Shown: positions 49,000 through 58,023 of the stretch, piece after piece
How positions within the stretch are numbered: position 1 is the first letter of the stretch
How the letters are laid out: each line of letters begins with the position of its first letter
Source: Smithellaceae bacterium
GTDB lineage: Bacteria > Desulfobacterota > Syntrophia > Syntrophales > Smithellaceae
DNA length: 64,000 bases
Direction: 5' to 3'
NCBI GenBank assembly: GCA_028693285.1
Contig: JAQUVQ010000008.1
Span: forward strand, 1-64,000
The notes under the pieces: model-generated
The model's database searches: none
What the model was told of the DNA's origin: nothing
What the model saw: only the letters and a program-made list of their open reading frames with translations
Translations under genes and position numbers: made by a program

Positions 49000-49512
49000 C
49001 TATTGATACATACCCATTCCTAAACAGGGTCCGGGACCCTGGCCGGCGCCGAATCCGCAGTCGCCTCTCATTCCGCCGCGGGGGCCAAAGCCTGTTTTTC
49101 CGCCCCATCGCGAGTTGGCCAGTTTATCCTTTTGTTCGGGAGTCAAAACCTTGTTAATGTCCAGCCTTAGGGCGGTCGTCTTGTCCTCCATCTCGTTTCT
49201 CAGCGTCCGGAGCTCCTTTTGAGCCGCGGAAATTTTTCCCTTGTCCGGATTGGCCTGCAGCCACAGTCTTCGCAATTCCGCGGATTTGTCAAAAATCTTT
49301 TCCCGGACTGGTCTCGTGGCTTTGTCGTTTGCGTCCTGCAATGCTTCGATTTTTGCTTTCTGGTCATCGGTCAGGTTTAATTTTTCCAGGCCTGCATTCC
49401 CGCAGGGTCCGTATCCTCTTCCTTTTCCCGGGCCGGGTCCCCAGGCAAAGGCCGAAGTCGTTAAAAGCAAGCCCGCCAAAACGGCTGTTAGCGTTAATGT
49501 GATTTTCTTCAT
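49000..49512 (-). CDS. ZraP/CpxP-like periplasmic metal-responsive protein
   Basis: Protein of 170 aa. Signal peptide MKKITLTLTAVLAGLLLTTSA with cleavage after AFA. The mature protein starts with a G/P-rich region and has the Spy/CpxP-type LT-x-x-Q repeats (LNLTDDQKAKIEAL, VLTPEQKDKLA) in a helical core. A Gly/Cys-rich tail (GFGPRGGMRGDCGFGAGQGPGP) could bind zinc, as in ZraP. Expected role: periplasmic zinc-buffering chaperone and feedback repressor of ZraS. Start at the ATG at 49512 with GAAAGGAGATGC upstream. It is divergent from a ZraS/ZraR-like pair and has a sigma-54 promoter. Confidence 0.8.
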   Translation of the reverse strand: MKKITLTLTAVLAGLLLTTSAFAWGPGPGKGRGYGPCGNAGLEKLNLTDDQKAKIEALQDANDKATRPVREKIFDKSAELRRLWLQANPDKGKISAAQKELRTLRNEMEDKTTALRLDINKVLTPEQKDKLANSRWGGKTGFGPRGGMRGDCGFGAGQGPGPCLGMGMYQ

Positions 49513-49557
49513 GGTGCATCTCCTTTCATTTGTTTCTGTTCTGTTGCCGTTGTGTAC

Positions 49558-49574
49558 AGCAAGACATGGGCCAA
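49558..49574 (-). promoter_or_regulatory. Sigma-54 promoter of the zraP-like gene
   Basis: Minus strand TTGGCCC-ATGTC-TTGCT: GG and GC separated by exactly 10 bases. It is about 46 bases before the zraP-like ATG. E. coli zraP is also sigma-54 dependent and activated by ZraR, whose homologue is encoded next door. Confidence 0.75.
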
Positions 49575-49658
49575 TTCTTTTAATGTATTGCAATGATTGA
49601 GCATTATGAAAATCCGCGCAAATTGCTTTGCCTTTTGCCCGCAATGGACGGATAATGC

Positions 49659-49696
49659 GTATCCAATGCGGGTATCCAGGTGGGTTCATTGTATCC
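49659..49696 (+). repeat. Three GTATCC repeats before the zraS-like gene
   Basis: GTATCC at 49659-49664, 49672-49677 and 49691-49696; the first two sit in AATGCGTATCC/AATGCGGGTATCC units. They could be regulator sites between the divergent genes; spacing (13 and 19) is irregular. Confidence 0.35.
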
Positions 49697-49719
49697 AGAA
49701 ATTTGCGGGAGAAGGGGTC

Positions 49720-51408
49720 ATGCCTGAGAAACAGAAGAGAAAAGTCCGGTTTGATATTTCCGTCTGGGTTGTCATCAGTGCGGTTGCGGTTTTAGCCGTT
49801 ATTTTAGGGATGATGATGTTCATGCAGTTTCAGCACGCCCAGAATCAGGCCCGTCTGCTCCTGATCGATAAGGGAACAACACTGATCCATTCTTTTGAAT
49901 CGGGGCTGCGCCTTCTTCCGGAGCAGATGGAAGAAGATTTCTATCTTCAGAAACTGCTGATGGAAACCGCACAGCAGCCGGATGTGGATTACCTGATGGT
50001 CACGGACGACGAAGGTCATATTCTCGCGGACAGCGATCCGTCCATGCTGGGCCTGCCCTACGGACTGGATCTGGATGTGAAAAAGATTGCGCAAAGCAGG
50101 AAAATTCACTGGCGGCAGACGGCCAATCCCGAAGGCGCCGGCACGTTTGAGGTTTACCGGGGGCTTTCCCCGATGCCGGGGAATGCCGGGAAGAGCCGCC
50201 GGATTGTTTATGCCGGATTCAATATGGAGAAAATCGAAAAAGCATCCCGCGAAGACGCGCTTCGGACGATAGTGACGGCGCTCGTTCTTGTCCTGATCGG
50301 CTCTCTGGCCATTGTTTCCCTCTTTCTGGTTCAGGCGTATCGTCTGGCGCGCGTGTCTCTATCGCGGGTAACCGTCTTTTCCGAAGCCCTGGTCAAGAAT
50401 ATGCCCATCGCGCTTCTGGCGGTGGACCGTGAGGGGAAAGTGGCCGCCTGCAACGAGCAGGCCGGCGGCCTGCTGGCCGGCGCACCCGCGGAAGCGGTGG
50501 GAAAGGAAGCTTCCCTCGTTCTGCCCGGGCCTTTTATGCGTCTGCTGGAAGACGTTCGCGGACGGACCGGTCCGGTGGAAGAGGACATTCGACTGGTTTC
50601 CGAAAACGGAGAACAGACCTGGGAGGTGGTCGCGGCGGTTTTTGCCGACGATGAGGCGCATGAAGGAAGAATCCTGCTCGCCCGCAACGTGACGGGCGTC
50701 CGGCAGATGGAAAAGGAGGTTGCCCGCAGCCGCCACCTGAACGCCATCGCTTCGCTGGCCGCTGGCGTGGCGCATGAAATCCGCAATCCGCTGAGCTCCA
50801 TCAAGGGATTTGCCGTTTATTTCAAAAAAAGGCTGGCCGGGAATCGGGAAGACGAAGAGACGGCCGACATCATGATCGCGGAGACCGAAAGGCTCAACCG
50901 CGTCATCAGCCAGCTCATTGAATTTGCCCGTCCGCTGGTTTTGAAAAGGGAGCCTGCAGACCTGGAGGACCTGGTGCGGCAGTCAGTTCGTTTGGTGAAG
51001 GCTGAAGCGGAGCAAAGCGCCGTGGCGGTGGAAATCCAGGCGGAGGAGGGCCTTTCCCGGGCCGAGGTTGATCCCGACAAGGTCAGGCAGGTGCTGCTCA
51101 ATATTTTTCTCAACGCGCTGGCGGCGATGCCCAAAGGCGGAAGGCTGTCGGTTGCGCTGAACCGGCGTGACGATGATGTCGAAATTGCGGTCTCCGACAC
51201 CGGAGAGGGGATTCGGCAGGAGAACCTGCCCAGGATTTATGATCCGTATTACACCTCAAAGCCGGCCGGGACCGGCTTGGGCCTCGCGGTCGCGCAAAAG
51301 ATTATGGACGCGCACGGCGGCGCGATTGAGGTGGAAAGCCGGGAAGGAGCAGGGACCCGGGTTGCGCTGCGATTTCCGTTTATGGAAAAGGAAGGAATGG
51401 GACAATGA
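49720..51408 (+). CDS. ZraS-like membrane sensor histidine kinase
   Basis: Protein of 562 aa. TM1 at about 16-36 (VWVVISAVAVLAVILGMMMF), a periplasmic sensor of about 145 residues (VDYLMVTDDEGHILADSDPS, PDC-like), TM2 at about 181-205, a PAS domain (NMPIALLAVDREGKVAACNEQA), then HisKA with the His in AAGVAHEIRNPLSSIKGF (about 352). HATPase boxes: NIFLNALAAMPKGG, VSDTGEGI, YDPYYTSK and GTGLGLAVA. Architecture and context match ZraS. ATG at 49720 with GGGAGAAGGGG upstream; it overlaps the regulator gene by 4 bases. Confidence 0.88.
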   Translation: MPEKQKRKVRFDISVWVVISAVAVLAVILGMMMFMQFQHAQNQARLLLIDKGTTLIHSFESGLRLLPEQMEEDFYLQKLLMETAQQPDVDYLMVTDDEGHILADSDPSMLGLPYGLDLDVKKIAQSRKIHWRQTANPEGAGTFEVYRGLSPMPGNAGKSRRIVYAGFNMEKIEKASREDALRTIVTALVLVLIGSLAIVSLFLVQAYRLARVSLSRVTVFSEALVKNMPIALLAVDREGKVAACNEQAGGLLAGAPAEAVGKEASLVLPGPFMRLLEDVRGRTGPVEEDIRLVSENGEQTWEVVAAVFADDEAHEGRILLARNVTGVRQMEKEVARSRHLNAIASLAAGVAHEIRNPLSSIKGFAVYFKKRLAGNREDEETADIMIAETERLNRVISQLIEFARPLVLKREPADLEDLVRQSVRLVKAEAEQSAVAVEIQAEEGLSRAEVDPDKVRQVLLNIFLNALAAMPKGGRLSVALNRRDDDVEIAVSDTGEGIRQENLPRIYDPYYTSKPAGTGLGLAVAQKIMDAHGGAIEVESREGAGTRVALRFPFMEKEGMGQ

Positions 51409-52775
51409 AAGATACGCTGGAGATTTTGATCGTCGATGACGACGCGGTTCACCGCAGAGCGGTCAGGCTCAACATGGCCGGCTGGGGGTATTCCGTCACG
51501 GAGGCGGACGACGGGGAAGAGGCCGTCCGGCAGGCTCGCTTGAGGTCGTTTGACCTGATCCTGATGGACATTCGCATGACAAGAATGTCGGGCCTGGAAG
51601 CCCTCGAGCAGATCAAGAAAATTCAGCCGGCCGTTCCGGTGATCATCATGACGGCCTACGCGTCGGTGGAAACTGCCGTCAGCGCCATGAAAATGGGCGC
51701 CGACGATTATCTGACCAAGCCGCTGAACTATGACGAGCTGCAAATCAAAATCGCGCGGACGGCGGAGCGCCGCCAACTGAAAAAAGAGAATGAATATCTG
51801 AAGGAAAGGCTGGGCGAGAAGTTCGACCGCCGGAATCTGATCGGCCGAAGCGAACCCATGATCCGGCTTCTGGAAATGGTGGAACAGGTCGCCGCGACGC
51901 AGGCCACGGTGCTGATTGCCGGAGAATCGGGAACGGGGAAGGAAATGATCGCCAACGCGATTCATTTCAACAGCCCCCGCCGGGAAGCGCCCTTTGTGAA
52001 GATCAACTGTGCGGCGCTCACCGAAACGCTTCTGGAGTCAGAGCTGTTCGGACATGAAAAGGGCGCGTTCACCGGCGCGGACCGCCGGCGGGAAGGAAAG
52101 TTCGTCCAGGCCGACTCCGGCAGCATTTTTCTGGACGAGGTGAGCGAAATGTCTCCCGCCATGCAGGTGAAGCTTTTGCGGGTTCTGCAGGAGCGGGAGC
52201 TGACGCGCGTGGGCGGGCAGGATGTGGTCAAGGTCGATGTTCGCCTGATTGCCGCTTCCAACAAGGATTTGAAAAAGGAGATCCGCGAAGGGCGGTTTCG
52301 CGAAGATTTGTTTTACCGGCTGAACGTCGTTGCGCTGGCCCTGCCGCCGCTCAGGGAGAGGGCCGAAGACGTTCCGCTTCTGGCGCAGCATTTTCTGAAG
52401 CTGTTTGCCCGGCGCAACGCCAGGACCATCTCCGGTTTTACACCCCGGGCAATGCAAAAGCTCGCGGCCTACGCCTGGCCCGGAAACGTCCGCGAGCTGA
52501 TGAATGCCGTGGAGCGGGCCGTGGTCCTGTCCCGCTCCGATACGGTGGACGAAGACGAACTGGTTTTTCCGATGGCGGACCAGAGCCTTTCCCCGGACGC
52601 TCCCCGCTCGGCAGCGCCGACGGCGGGCCTGCCGCTGGAGGAGGTGGAAAAGCGAAGCATTTTGGAGGCGGTCAAAGCGGCGGGCGGCAACAAAAGCGAA
52701 GCCGCGCGCCGTCTGGGCATCACCCGCAAAACCCTGCGCAAGAAGCTTACGAAGTATGAAGACAGGCATTCCTGA
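51405..52775 (+). CDS. ZraR-like sigma-54-dependent response regulator
   Basis: Protein of 456 aa. Receiver 1-120 with the phospho-Asp in DLILMDIRMTRMSG. AAA+ domain at about 140-375: IAGESGTGKEM, HEKGAFTGADRR (GAFTGA loop), SGSIFLDEVSEMSP and YAWPGNVRELMNAVERAVV. Fis HTH at the C terminus (GGNKSEAARRLGITRKTLRKKL). Coupled to the kinase by an ATGA overlap. Probable targets are the divergent zraP-like sigma-54 promoter and its own operon. Confidence 0.9.
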   Translation: MKDTLEILIVDDDAVHRRAVRLNMAGWGYSVTEADDGEEAVRQARLRSFDLILMDIRMTRMSGLEALEQIKKIQPAVPVIIMTAYASVETAVSAMKMGADDYLTKPLNYDELQIKIARTAERRQLKKENEYLKERLGEKFDRRNLIGRSEPMIRLLEMVEQVAATQATVLIAGESGTGKEMIANAIHFNSPRREAPFVKINCAALTETLLESELFGHEKGAFTGADRRREGKFVQADSGSIFLDEVSEMSPAMQVKLLRVLQERELTRVGGQDVVKVDVRLIAASNKDLKKEIREGRFREDLFYRLNVVALALPPLRERAEDVPLLAQHFLKLFARRNARTISGFTPRAMQKLAAYAWPGNVRELMNAVERAVVLSRSDTVDEDELVFPMADQSLSPDAPRSAAPTAGLPLEEVEKRSILEAVKAAGGNKSEAARRLGITRKTLRKKLTKYEDRHS

Positions 52776-52906
52776 GAAGTTTGATCCATTTTGGCCGGGA
52801 AGCGCTGCGATTCTTCCATTGAATAAATCTGTTGGCCGGTGAAGTGCGGTTTTTAAGAGGGTCTTTAAAAAGTTTCCACGCGGGAAAATAGCGGCTTGCG
52901 CAGGTG

Positions 52907-54235
52907 TCAGAGAGTCTTTCTGGCGTTCAGACGATTCAGTCGATGTTCAAGAGAATCCTTCTCCTCTTCGGAAAAAAAATTATCTCCCGCCATTGCTTTT
53001 TCGATGAGTGCTTTTGCCTGTCCGTAATCCCTCGCGCGGTGCTCCAGGTGCTTGGCAAGTTCGGTGACGGCGTAAAAATCGTTCGGGTCGCAGTCAAGCA
53101 TTCGCCGCCAGATTCGGACGGCTTCGTCCATGCGGCCGGTGCGTTTGCAGAGATTCGCCAGGTTCTTTTTGGAGGATAAGGAAAGCTCGGCGCAGGCGTT
53201 TTCCCCGAGAATCTCCAGAATTTTGTAAACGCCCGCCGTCCCCGCCTTTTTGAGCAGAAGCCTCGCCGCCGCAAGGTAGTCGTCGGGATGCGCGTGCTGT
53301 TGGAGGGCCTGCGCATTCAGAAGATCGACCAGATGCGCGGTCAGCGTCGCCATCGAAATCACGTCCAGCCGGTTGTGTTCAAAAATATCGGCGAGCAGCC
53401 GGGGATCGCGCCTTCTCAGCCAGTCGAAATAGCGCTGCGGAATTTCCCAGCCGGGAATGTCGCCTTCTCGCTCAACGCCCAGGATGTCCGCCTCCAGCGT
53501 GGCCAGGCGGCAGTTTTCCAAACGGTGCCCGAGCAGCCTGCGCGACGGATGCAGCAGATCCAGATGGGGCAGTTCGTGAAGGCTGCTTTGCATACGGTTC
53601 AGAATGAAGCGTGTGGCGAGCAGGTTGACGTCAAAGGCCTTGCCGTTGAAGGTCACCAGGAATTTTTTCTGCGCGGCGATTTCCTGAAGACAGGCCAGCG
53701 CCGCCGGCTCCTCGCCGAAATCGCGCGCCAGAATCTGCCGGATGTGAAACCGGCCTTCCTCAAACCAGCCCAGGCCGATGAGAAAGGCCATGGTGCCTGT
53801 TCCGCCGGAAAGCCCCGTGGTTTCCGTGTCCAGAAAAAGCGCGTCGGAAGGGTGATAAGCGCCCAGGACCGGATTGTTGGCCAGCATGCCCGCCGCGGTC
53901 ATGTCAAAATTGAAAGCCTCGCAAATGCTGCGGTGGCCGTGTCGGCTCACGCCGGAAAGAAAACCTCCGGCCAGAAAAAAACGGCCATGCCGGTTTTCGA
54001 TCTCCTCGCCTTCCAGCAGTTCGCAAAGCGCCCGGTTGCCGCGCGCCCTTGCTTCCTCCTGCGCCGCCCTGGTGCGCAGGGCCCCCCGGGTGACGACATT
54101 TTCAATCCTCCCGCGCAAATCGGCCAGTTGCGACTGCCTTTCGCTGGATGATGCCGAATCCGGCTGCACGGGTTCCGTCTTCTTTGGGGCCTTATCTTCG
54201 CCGGTCAGGCGTTTTAATTTATCAATAGATTTCAT
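52907..54235 (-). CDS. mrfB: MrfB/YprB-like RNase H-fold exonuclease
   Basis: Protein of 442 aa. DEDD-type exonuclease core at about 130-300: DALFLDTETTGLSGGTGTMAF (DxE), LVTFNGKAFDVNLLATRF (second Asp), LDLLHPSRRLLGHRL, and IFEHNRLDVISMATL (fourth acid). A TPR-like C terminus (NLCKRTGRMDEAVRIWRRML) follows. In Bacillus subtilis YprA/YprB (MrfA/MrfB) repair mitomycin C crosslinks. The mrfA-like helicase gene lies directly upstream with a 4-base overlap, supporting the same pair here. The N-terminal 90 residues are variable. Confidence 0.82.
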   Translation of the reverse strand: MKSIDKLKRLTGEDKAPKKTEPVQPDSASSSERQSQLADLRGRIENVVTRGALRTRAAQEEARARGNRALCELLEGEEIENRHGRFFLAGGFLSGVSRHGHRSICEAFNFDMTAAGMLANNPVLGAYHPSDALFLDTETTGLSGGTGTMAFLIGLGWFEEGRFHIRQILARDFGEEPAALACLQEIAAQKKFLVTFNGKAFDVNLLATRFILNRMQSSLHELPHLDLLHPSRRLLGHRLENCRLATLEADILGVEREGDIPGWEIPQRYFDWLRRRDPRLLADIFEHNRLDVISMATLTAHLVDLLNAQALQQHAHPDDYLAAARLLLKKAGTAGVYKILEILGENACAELSLSSKKNLANLCKRTGRMDEAVRIWRRMLDCDPNDFYAVTELAKHLEHRARDYGQAKALIEKAMAGDNFFSEEEKDSLEHRLNRLNARKTL

Positions 54236-56613
54236 TGGTTCAAAACCAGATCAATAATCTTCGGCACAATTTCCTTGGCCGTTTTGCCCACTTCCAGCGT
54301 GGGGCCGACGCAGGACGGGCAGCCAAACGCGCAGGGACATTTTTCAATGAGGCTTTTCGCGGCGGCCAGCAGATTGGCATGCTCGCGGTAGAGCAGTTCC
54401 GAAAAGCCGATGCCGCCGGGATAGGAATCGAAGATGAAGATGGTCGGGTCGAATTCATCAAAGCGAGCGGCGTCGGAACTGTTAATCGCCTGCGGCCGCC
54501 CGCCGGAAAACGAAGTAATGACTCGGCCGGTTTTTCCCTGGCTCACAAACCACTCGCCGCTTTTGTCGCCGAGCGATCGGTCGATGTCATGCGTATCCGC
54601 CATCAGAAACATGGCCGACAGATGCTGGAGCGTATAGGCCAGCGCCGAAAGTCCGTCAATGATTTCCGCCGGCGTGAAATCAAGCCCCCGCAGCCGGTCT
54701 CGCGGAATCGTAAACCAGTAGCTTGTGGTGTGCATGTCCTTTTCCGGAAGATTCACGTCTCCATAGCCCAGATTTTCCGAGGTGTAGAATTTGATCTTTT
54801 TGAAGCCCACCACCTTGCGCACCACCTGCACCTCGCCGTGCTCGACAATTGTCCCGCCCGTGCGGAAGTTGTCGAACGAATCGATGACGCGCACATTGGT
54901 ATAGGTCATGGCGTCGGTGTAGTAGTCCGAATCCACTTTGCGGACGTAGGCCTTCTTTCGCTCCAGATCAAGTTTGTCCACATGGTACTGCTCGGAGGCC
55001 AGCATGTAAATCGCTTCATCATGGACGGCGGTAAACGCGCTGTCCCAGTCCACTTCGGCAATGACTTTGTGATTGCCCGCGTCGGTCGCATCGACGACCA
55101 CGACATTTTCCGGGTTGATGGCGCGAAGGCTGACCTCGTCGGCCGGGTAGCTTTCCGCCGCCCAGTGCCAGCGGTCGTCCGTCCGGTGGAGGACGCCTTT
55201 TTCCTCCAGGTACTGCAAAAACTCTTCGAGATTTTCGCCGCCGAATTTTTCTCCTTTTTCAAACGGCAGTTCGAAGGCCGCGCTCTTGATGTGATGAAGC
55301 AGGATCAGCAGGTTGTCCGGATTGATGCGGCAATGCTCGGGCGATAGAGAAAAGAAGTAGTCGGGATTTTCCATGATGAACTGATCCAGCGGGTTGCTTC
55401 GCGCGATCAAAATAGCCAGAGATCGTCCCGTTCGCCTGCCCGCGCGGCCCGCCTGCTGCCAGGTGCTCGCGATCGAGCCGGGATAGCCGGCCATGATGCA
55501 GGCTTCCAGGTTGCCGATGTCAATGCCCAGCTCAAGCGCATTGGTGCTGATGACGCCCATTACTTCTCGCGTGCGCAGACCGTTTTCAATGTCGCGCCGC
55601 AGGTTCGGCAGATACCCGCCGCGGTAGCCGGTGACAAAGTGGTCGTCGAGAGGCTTGCTTTTAACGAATTTGTCTTTGAGATACTTGGTCAGGACTTCGA
55701 CGTTAAGGCGGCTGGTGGCAAAGACAATCGTCTGAATATGGTTGCCGATCAAGTCGGAGGCGATCTTGCGTGCCGGCGTCATGGCGCTCTGGCGGATGCC
55801 CAGCTCGCGGTTCACGATGGGCGGGTTGAACAGCACAAAGGTTTTGGCCGCCGCGGGCGCGCCGCTTTTATCCAGAAGCGCGACGTCCCGTTCCAGAATT
55901 TTTTCCGCGTGTTCGCGGGGATTGGCCACCGTGGCCGAGCAGCAGATGAAGACGGGATTCGCGCCGTAAAAGCGGCAGATGCGGATCAGCCTGCGGATGA
56001 CATTGGCAAAATGCGATCCGAAAATGCCGCGGTAGATGTGCAGCTCGTCGATGACGACGTATTTGAGATTGACAAACAGCTTTTGCCACTTGGTGTGGTG
56101 CGGCAAAATGCCCGCGTGCAGCATGTCGGGATTGGTGACGACGATATGTCCCTGCCGGCGGATGGCCCGGCGCGCGTCATCGGGCGTGTCGCCGTCGTAG
56201 GTAAAGGTTTTGATGTCGGCCTGCAAATCCGAAATCAGGCTGTGCGCTTCGTGCATCTGGTCCTGCGCCAGCGCCTTGGTGGGAAACAGGTAAAGCGCCC
56301 GGGTTTCCGGTTCGTCCAGAATGCTCTGCAGCACCGGCAGGTTGTAGCAAAGCGTTTTGCCGCTGGCCGTGGGCGTAACCAGCACGACATCCTGCCCGCC
56401 GCGGATAAAGCGCACCGCCTGGGCCTGATGCCTGTAGAGCCTCTCCATTCCGCGCTTGACCAGAACATCGCGAAGATTCGGGCTCACCCAGGACGGGTAA
56501 TCCTCCCAATCCCCCGGCCGGGCCGGGATATCCACCACCGCCGCCGCGCCGGCGTTGAAGCTTTTGTTTTTTTTCAGACGGGCGATCCACTCGTCCAGGG
56601 TCAATTTGGCCAT
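54232..56613 (-). CDS. mrfA: MrfA/YprA-like DEAD/DEAH-box helicase with DUF1998
   Basis: Protein of 793 aa. RecA-like domain 1 with Walker A (VTPTASGKTLCYNLP), FPTKALAQDQM, VVTNPDMLH and the box VVIDELH. Domain 2 holds TIVFATSRLNVEVL, VISTNALELGIDIG and QQAGRAGRRTGRSLAI. The C-terminal DUF1998/MrfA zinc site shows four Cys in CPCAFGCPSCVGP. MrfA is a 3'-5' helicase working with MrfB in crosslink repair. Start at the ATG at 56613 with ACAAGGAAAAATCGC upstream. Confidence 0.88.
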   Translation of the reverse strand: MAKLTLDEWIARLKKNKSFNAGAAAVVDIPARPGDWEDYPSWVSPNLRDVLVKRGMERLYRHQAQAVRFIRGGQDVVLVTPTASGKTLCYNLPVLQSILDEPETRALYLFPTKALAQDQMHEAHSLISDLQADIKTFTYDGDTPDDARRAIRRQGHIVVTNPDMLHAGILPHHTKWQKLFVNLKYVVIDELHIYRGIFGSHFANVIRRLIRICRFYGANPVFICCSATVANPREHAEKILERDVALLDKSGAPAAAKTFVLFNPPIVNRELGIRQSAMTPARKIASDLIGNHIQTIVFATSRLNVEVLTKYLKDKFVKSKPLDDHFVTGYRGGYLPNLRRDIENGLRTREVMGVISTNALELGIDIGNLEACIMAGYPGSIASTWQQAGRAGRRTGRSLAILIARSNPLDQFIMENPDYFFSLSPEHCRINPDNLLILLHHIKSAAFELPFEKGEKFGGENLEEFLQYLEEKGVLHRTDDRWHWAAESYPADEVSLRAINPENVVVVDATDAGNHKVIAEVDWDSAFTAVHDEAIYMLASEQYHVDKLDLERKKAYVRKVDSDYYTDAMTYTNVRVIDSFDNFRTGGTIVEHGEVQVVRKVVGFKKIKFYTSENLGYGDVNLPEKDMHTTSYWFTIPRDRLRGLDFTPAEIIDGLSALAYTLQHLSAMFLMADTHDIDRSLGDKSGEWFVSQGKTGRVITSFSGGRPQAINSSDAARFDEFDPTIFIFDSYPGGIGFSELLYREHANLLAAAKSLIEKCPCAFGCPSCVGPTLEVGKTAKEIVPKIIDLVLNQ

Positions 56614-56777
56614 GCGATTTTTCCTTGTTCTTTCCGGCGGGCATGATAGATAAAAAAACGAAATATCACAACAGAGAATTAGCAAAAATTCATTGCAATA
56701 AACAGGTGAATGATTTATCTGCCCGGTAAGGGACGAATCGGAACAAAATCAATCTTTTGAAGAAAAGGGGAGAAGCC

Positions 56778-57602
56778 ATGGCGCTTTTCAGCATCGACCG
56801 GGACAAATGCAGGAGCGACGGAATCTGCGCGGCCCAATGCCCCGCCCAAATCATCGTTCAGGCGGACCGGCAGTCTTTTCCGTCTTTGCTCAATGGCGCG
56901 GAAGAATTCTGCATCCGCTGCGGCCACTGCGTGGCGGTTTGTCCTCACGGGGCTTTTTCCCTTTCCGGCATGACCCCTGACGAATGTCCGCCGGTCGATC
57001 CGGGCCTGCTTCCCGGCGCGGATGCGCTCAAACATCTGCTTCTGGCGAGGCGCTCCATTCGACGGTACAAAAAGACGCCCGTTTCCCGGAAGGTGCTGGC
57101 GGAGCTTCTGGACGTCGCCCGCTGTGCGCCCACGGGAAGCAACAAGCAGCAGGTTCACTGGATTGTTTACTCACAGCAGGAGAAAGTGCGCAGGCTGGCC
57201 GGAATGGTGGTCGATTTCATGAAGATCATGCTTCCCGCGGCCGCGGACGAGGCGGCCCTCCGCCGCTTCCGGCGGATCGTGGACGCCTGGGACGAGGGAC
57301 AAGACCGCATTACGCGGGATGCCCCGCACCTGATCATCGCGCACAGCCCCTCCGATCTTTCCTTTCCCGCGGCCGACTGCGCGATCGCGCTCACCTATCT
57401 GGAGCTTTACGCCTGCGCCCGGGGACTGGGCACCTGCTGGGCCGGGTATTTCACGGCAGCGGCGAATCTGCACGAGCCGCTGATTCGGGAGCTGAATCTT
57501 CCGGCGGGCCGCCAGTGCTGCGGCGCCGTGATGCTCGGATACCCGTTGTGCCGCTATTACCGTATTCCCGCGCGCAATGAGGCGCAGATCCACTGGCGCT
57601 GA
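56778..57602 (+). CDS. Ferredoxin-nitroreductase fusion protein
   Basis: Protein of 274 aa. An N-terminal 2x[4Fe-4S] ferredoxin domain (DKCRSDGICAAQCPAQII, CIRCGHCVAVCPHGAF) is followed by a nitroreductase FMN domain: LARRSIRRYKKTPVSRKVLAEL (FMN phosphate Args), CAPTGSNKQQVHWI, DCAIALTYLELYACARGLGTCWAGYF and GYPLCRYYRIPAR. Electrons from reduced Fe-S carriers would reduce FMN directly in place of NAD(P)H. The substrate is unknown. ATG at 56778 with GGGGAGAAGCC upstream; divergent from mrfA. Confidence 0.85.
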   Translation: MALFSIDRDKCRSDGICAAQCPAQIIVQADRQSFPSLLNGAEEFCIRCGHCVAVCPHGAFSLSGMTPDECPPVDPGLLPGADALKHLLLARRSIRRYKKTPVSRKVLAELLDVARCAPTGSNKQQVHWIVYSQQEKVRRLAGMVVDFMKIMLPAAADEAALRRFRRIVDAWDEGQDRITRDAPHLIIAHSPSDLSFPAADCAIALTYLELYACARGLGTCWAGYFTAAANLHEPLIRELNLPAGRQCCGAVMLGYPLCRYYRIPARNEAQIHWR

Positions 57603-57720
57603 TGATCGCTCGATGCTCGGACTTCATGGCCGATAGCCCATCGCCTCTCGCCTTCGTCCTGTCCTTTGTCGGACAAACACGGACGCGCCTGTAGGACATA
57701 TCCCTTCAATAGAATCGGAC

Positions 57721-57919
57721 GGAGACTGATACCAAGCGCCCCCGAAACAGTGTACTCAGTATGCGCTTTTCAAGGGGTACATGTATTGCATCCGCCATAT
57801 GTAATACGCCCCGAGGTTTTGCGGTCGGTGGATCAGAAGCGCGCATCTGATAAACAGGAACAAGGCCCGAATCGCGGGGCGTACCCCTCTTGAAAAGACC
57901 GATGGCGTCCCGTGTCTCC
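57721..57919. repeat. Branched inverted-repeat element of unknown function upstream of acs
   Basis: Nested arms: GGAGAC/GTCTCC (57721-57726, 57914-57919); GCGCC/GGCGT (57736-57740, 57904-57908); a 15-bp stem with a 2-base bulge, CTTTTCAAG-GGGTAC with GTACCC-CT-CTTGAAAAG (57766-57780, 57881-57897); and inside it two hairpins, GTATT/AATAC (57783-57787, 57803-57807) and GCCCCG/CGGGGC (57808-57813, 57875-57880), the latter enclosing ATCAGA/TCTGAT (57832-57837, 57846-57851). The layout is a three-way junction. It could be a structured RNA, a MITE-like insertion or a regulatory element. Confidence 0.6.
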
Positions 57920-57944
57920 CCCTTAAAGCATCGAATATGACACT

Positions 57945-57960
57945 GGGTCCCTGGTTTGCA
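57945..57960 (+). promoter_or_regulatory. Weak sigma-54-like box upstream of acs
   Basis: GGGTCCC-TGGT-TTGCA with GG (57946-57947) and GC (57958-57959) at the right 10-base distance. The -12 element is good but the -24 element deviates (no TGGCAC). Confidence 0.3.
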
Positions 57961-58023
57961 AAAGAGAAATAATGCCTTTTTGGCGGAAAAGGAAGGCATA
58001 AAAATAATTTTAAGGAGAATAAT

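Larger units (their letters stand above)
57603..58023 (+). other. Long acs upstream region
   Basis: 421 bases without a gene. It contains a small hairpin (TGTCC/GGACA) near 57660-57685, a large branched inverted-repeat element (57721-57919, separate entry), a weak sigma-54-like box (57945-57960), and the acs SD (AAGGAG). No open frame here looks coding. Confidence 0.5.

Noticed and set aside
57721-57919. Integron attC site
   Set aside because: Arms lack the GTTRRRY/RYYYAAC core sites and no integrase or cassette is present.
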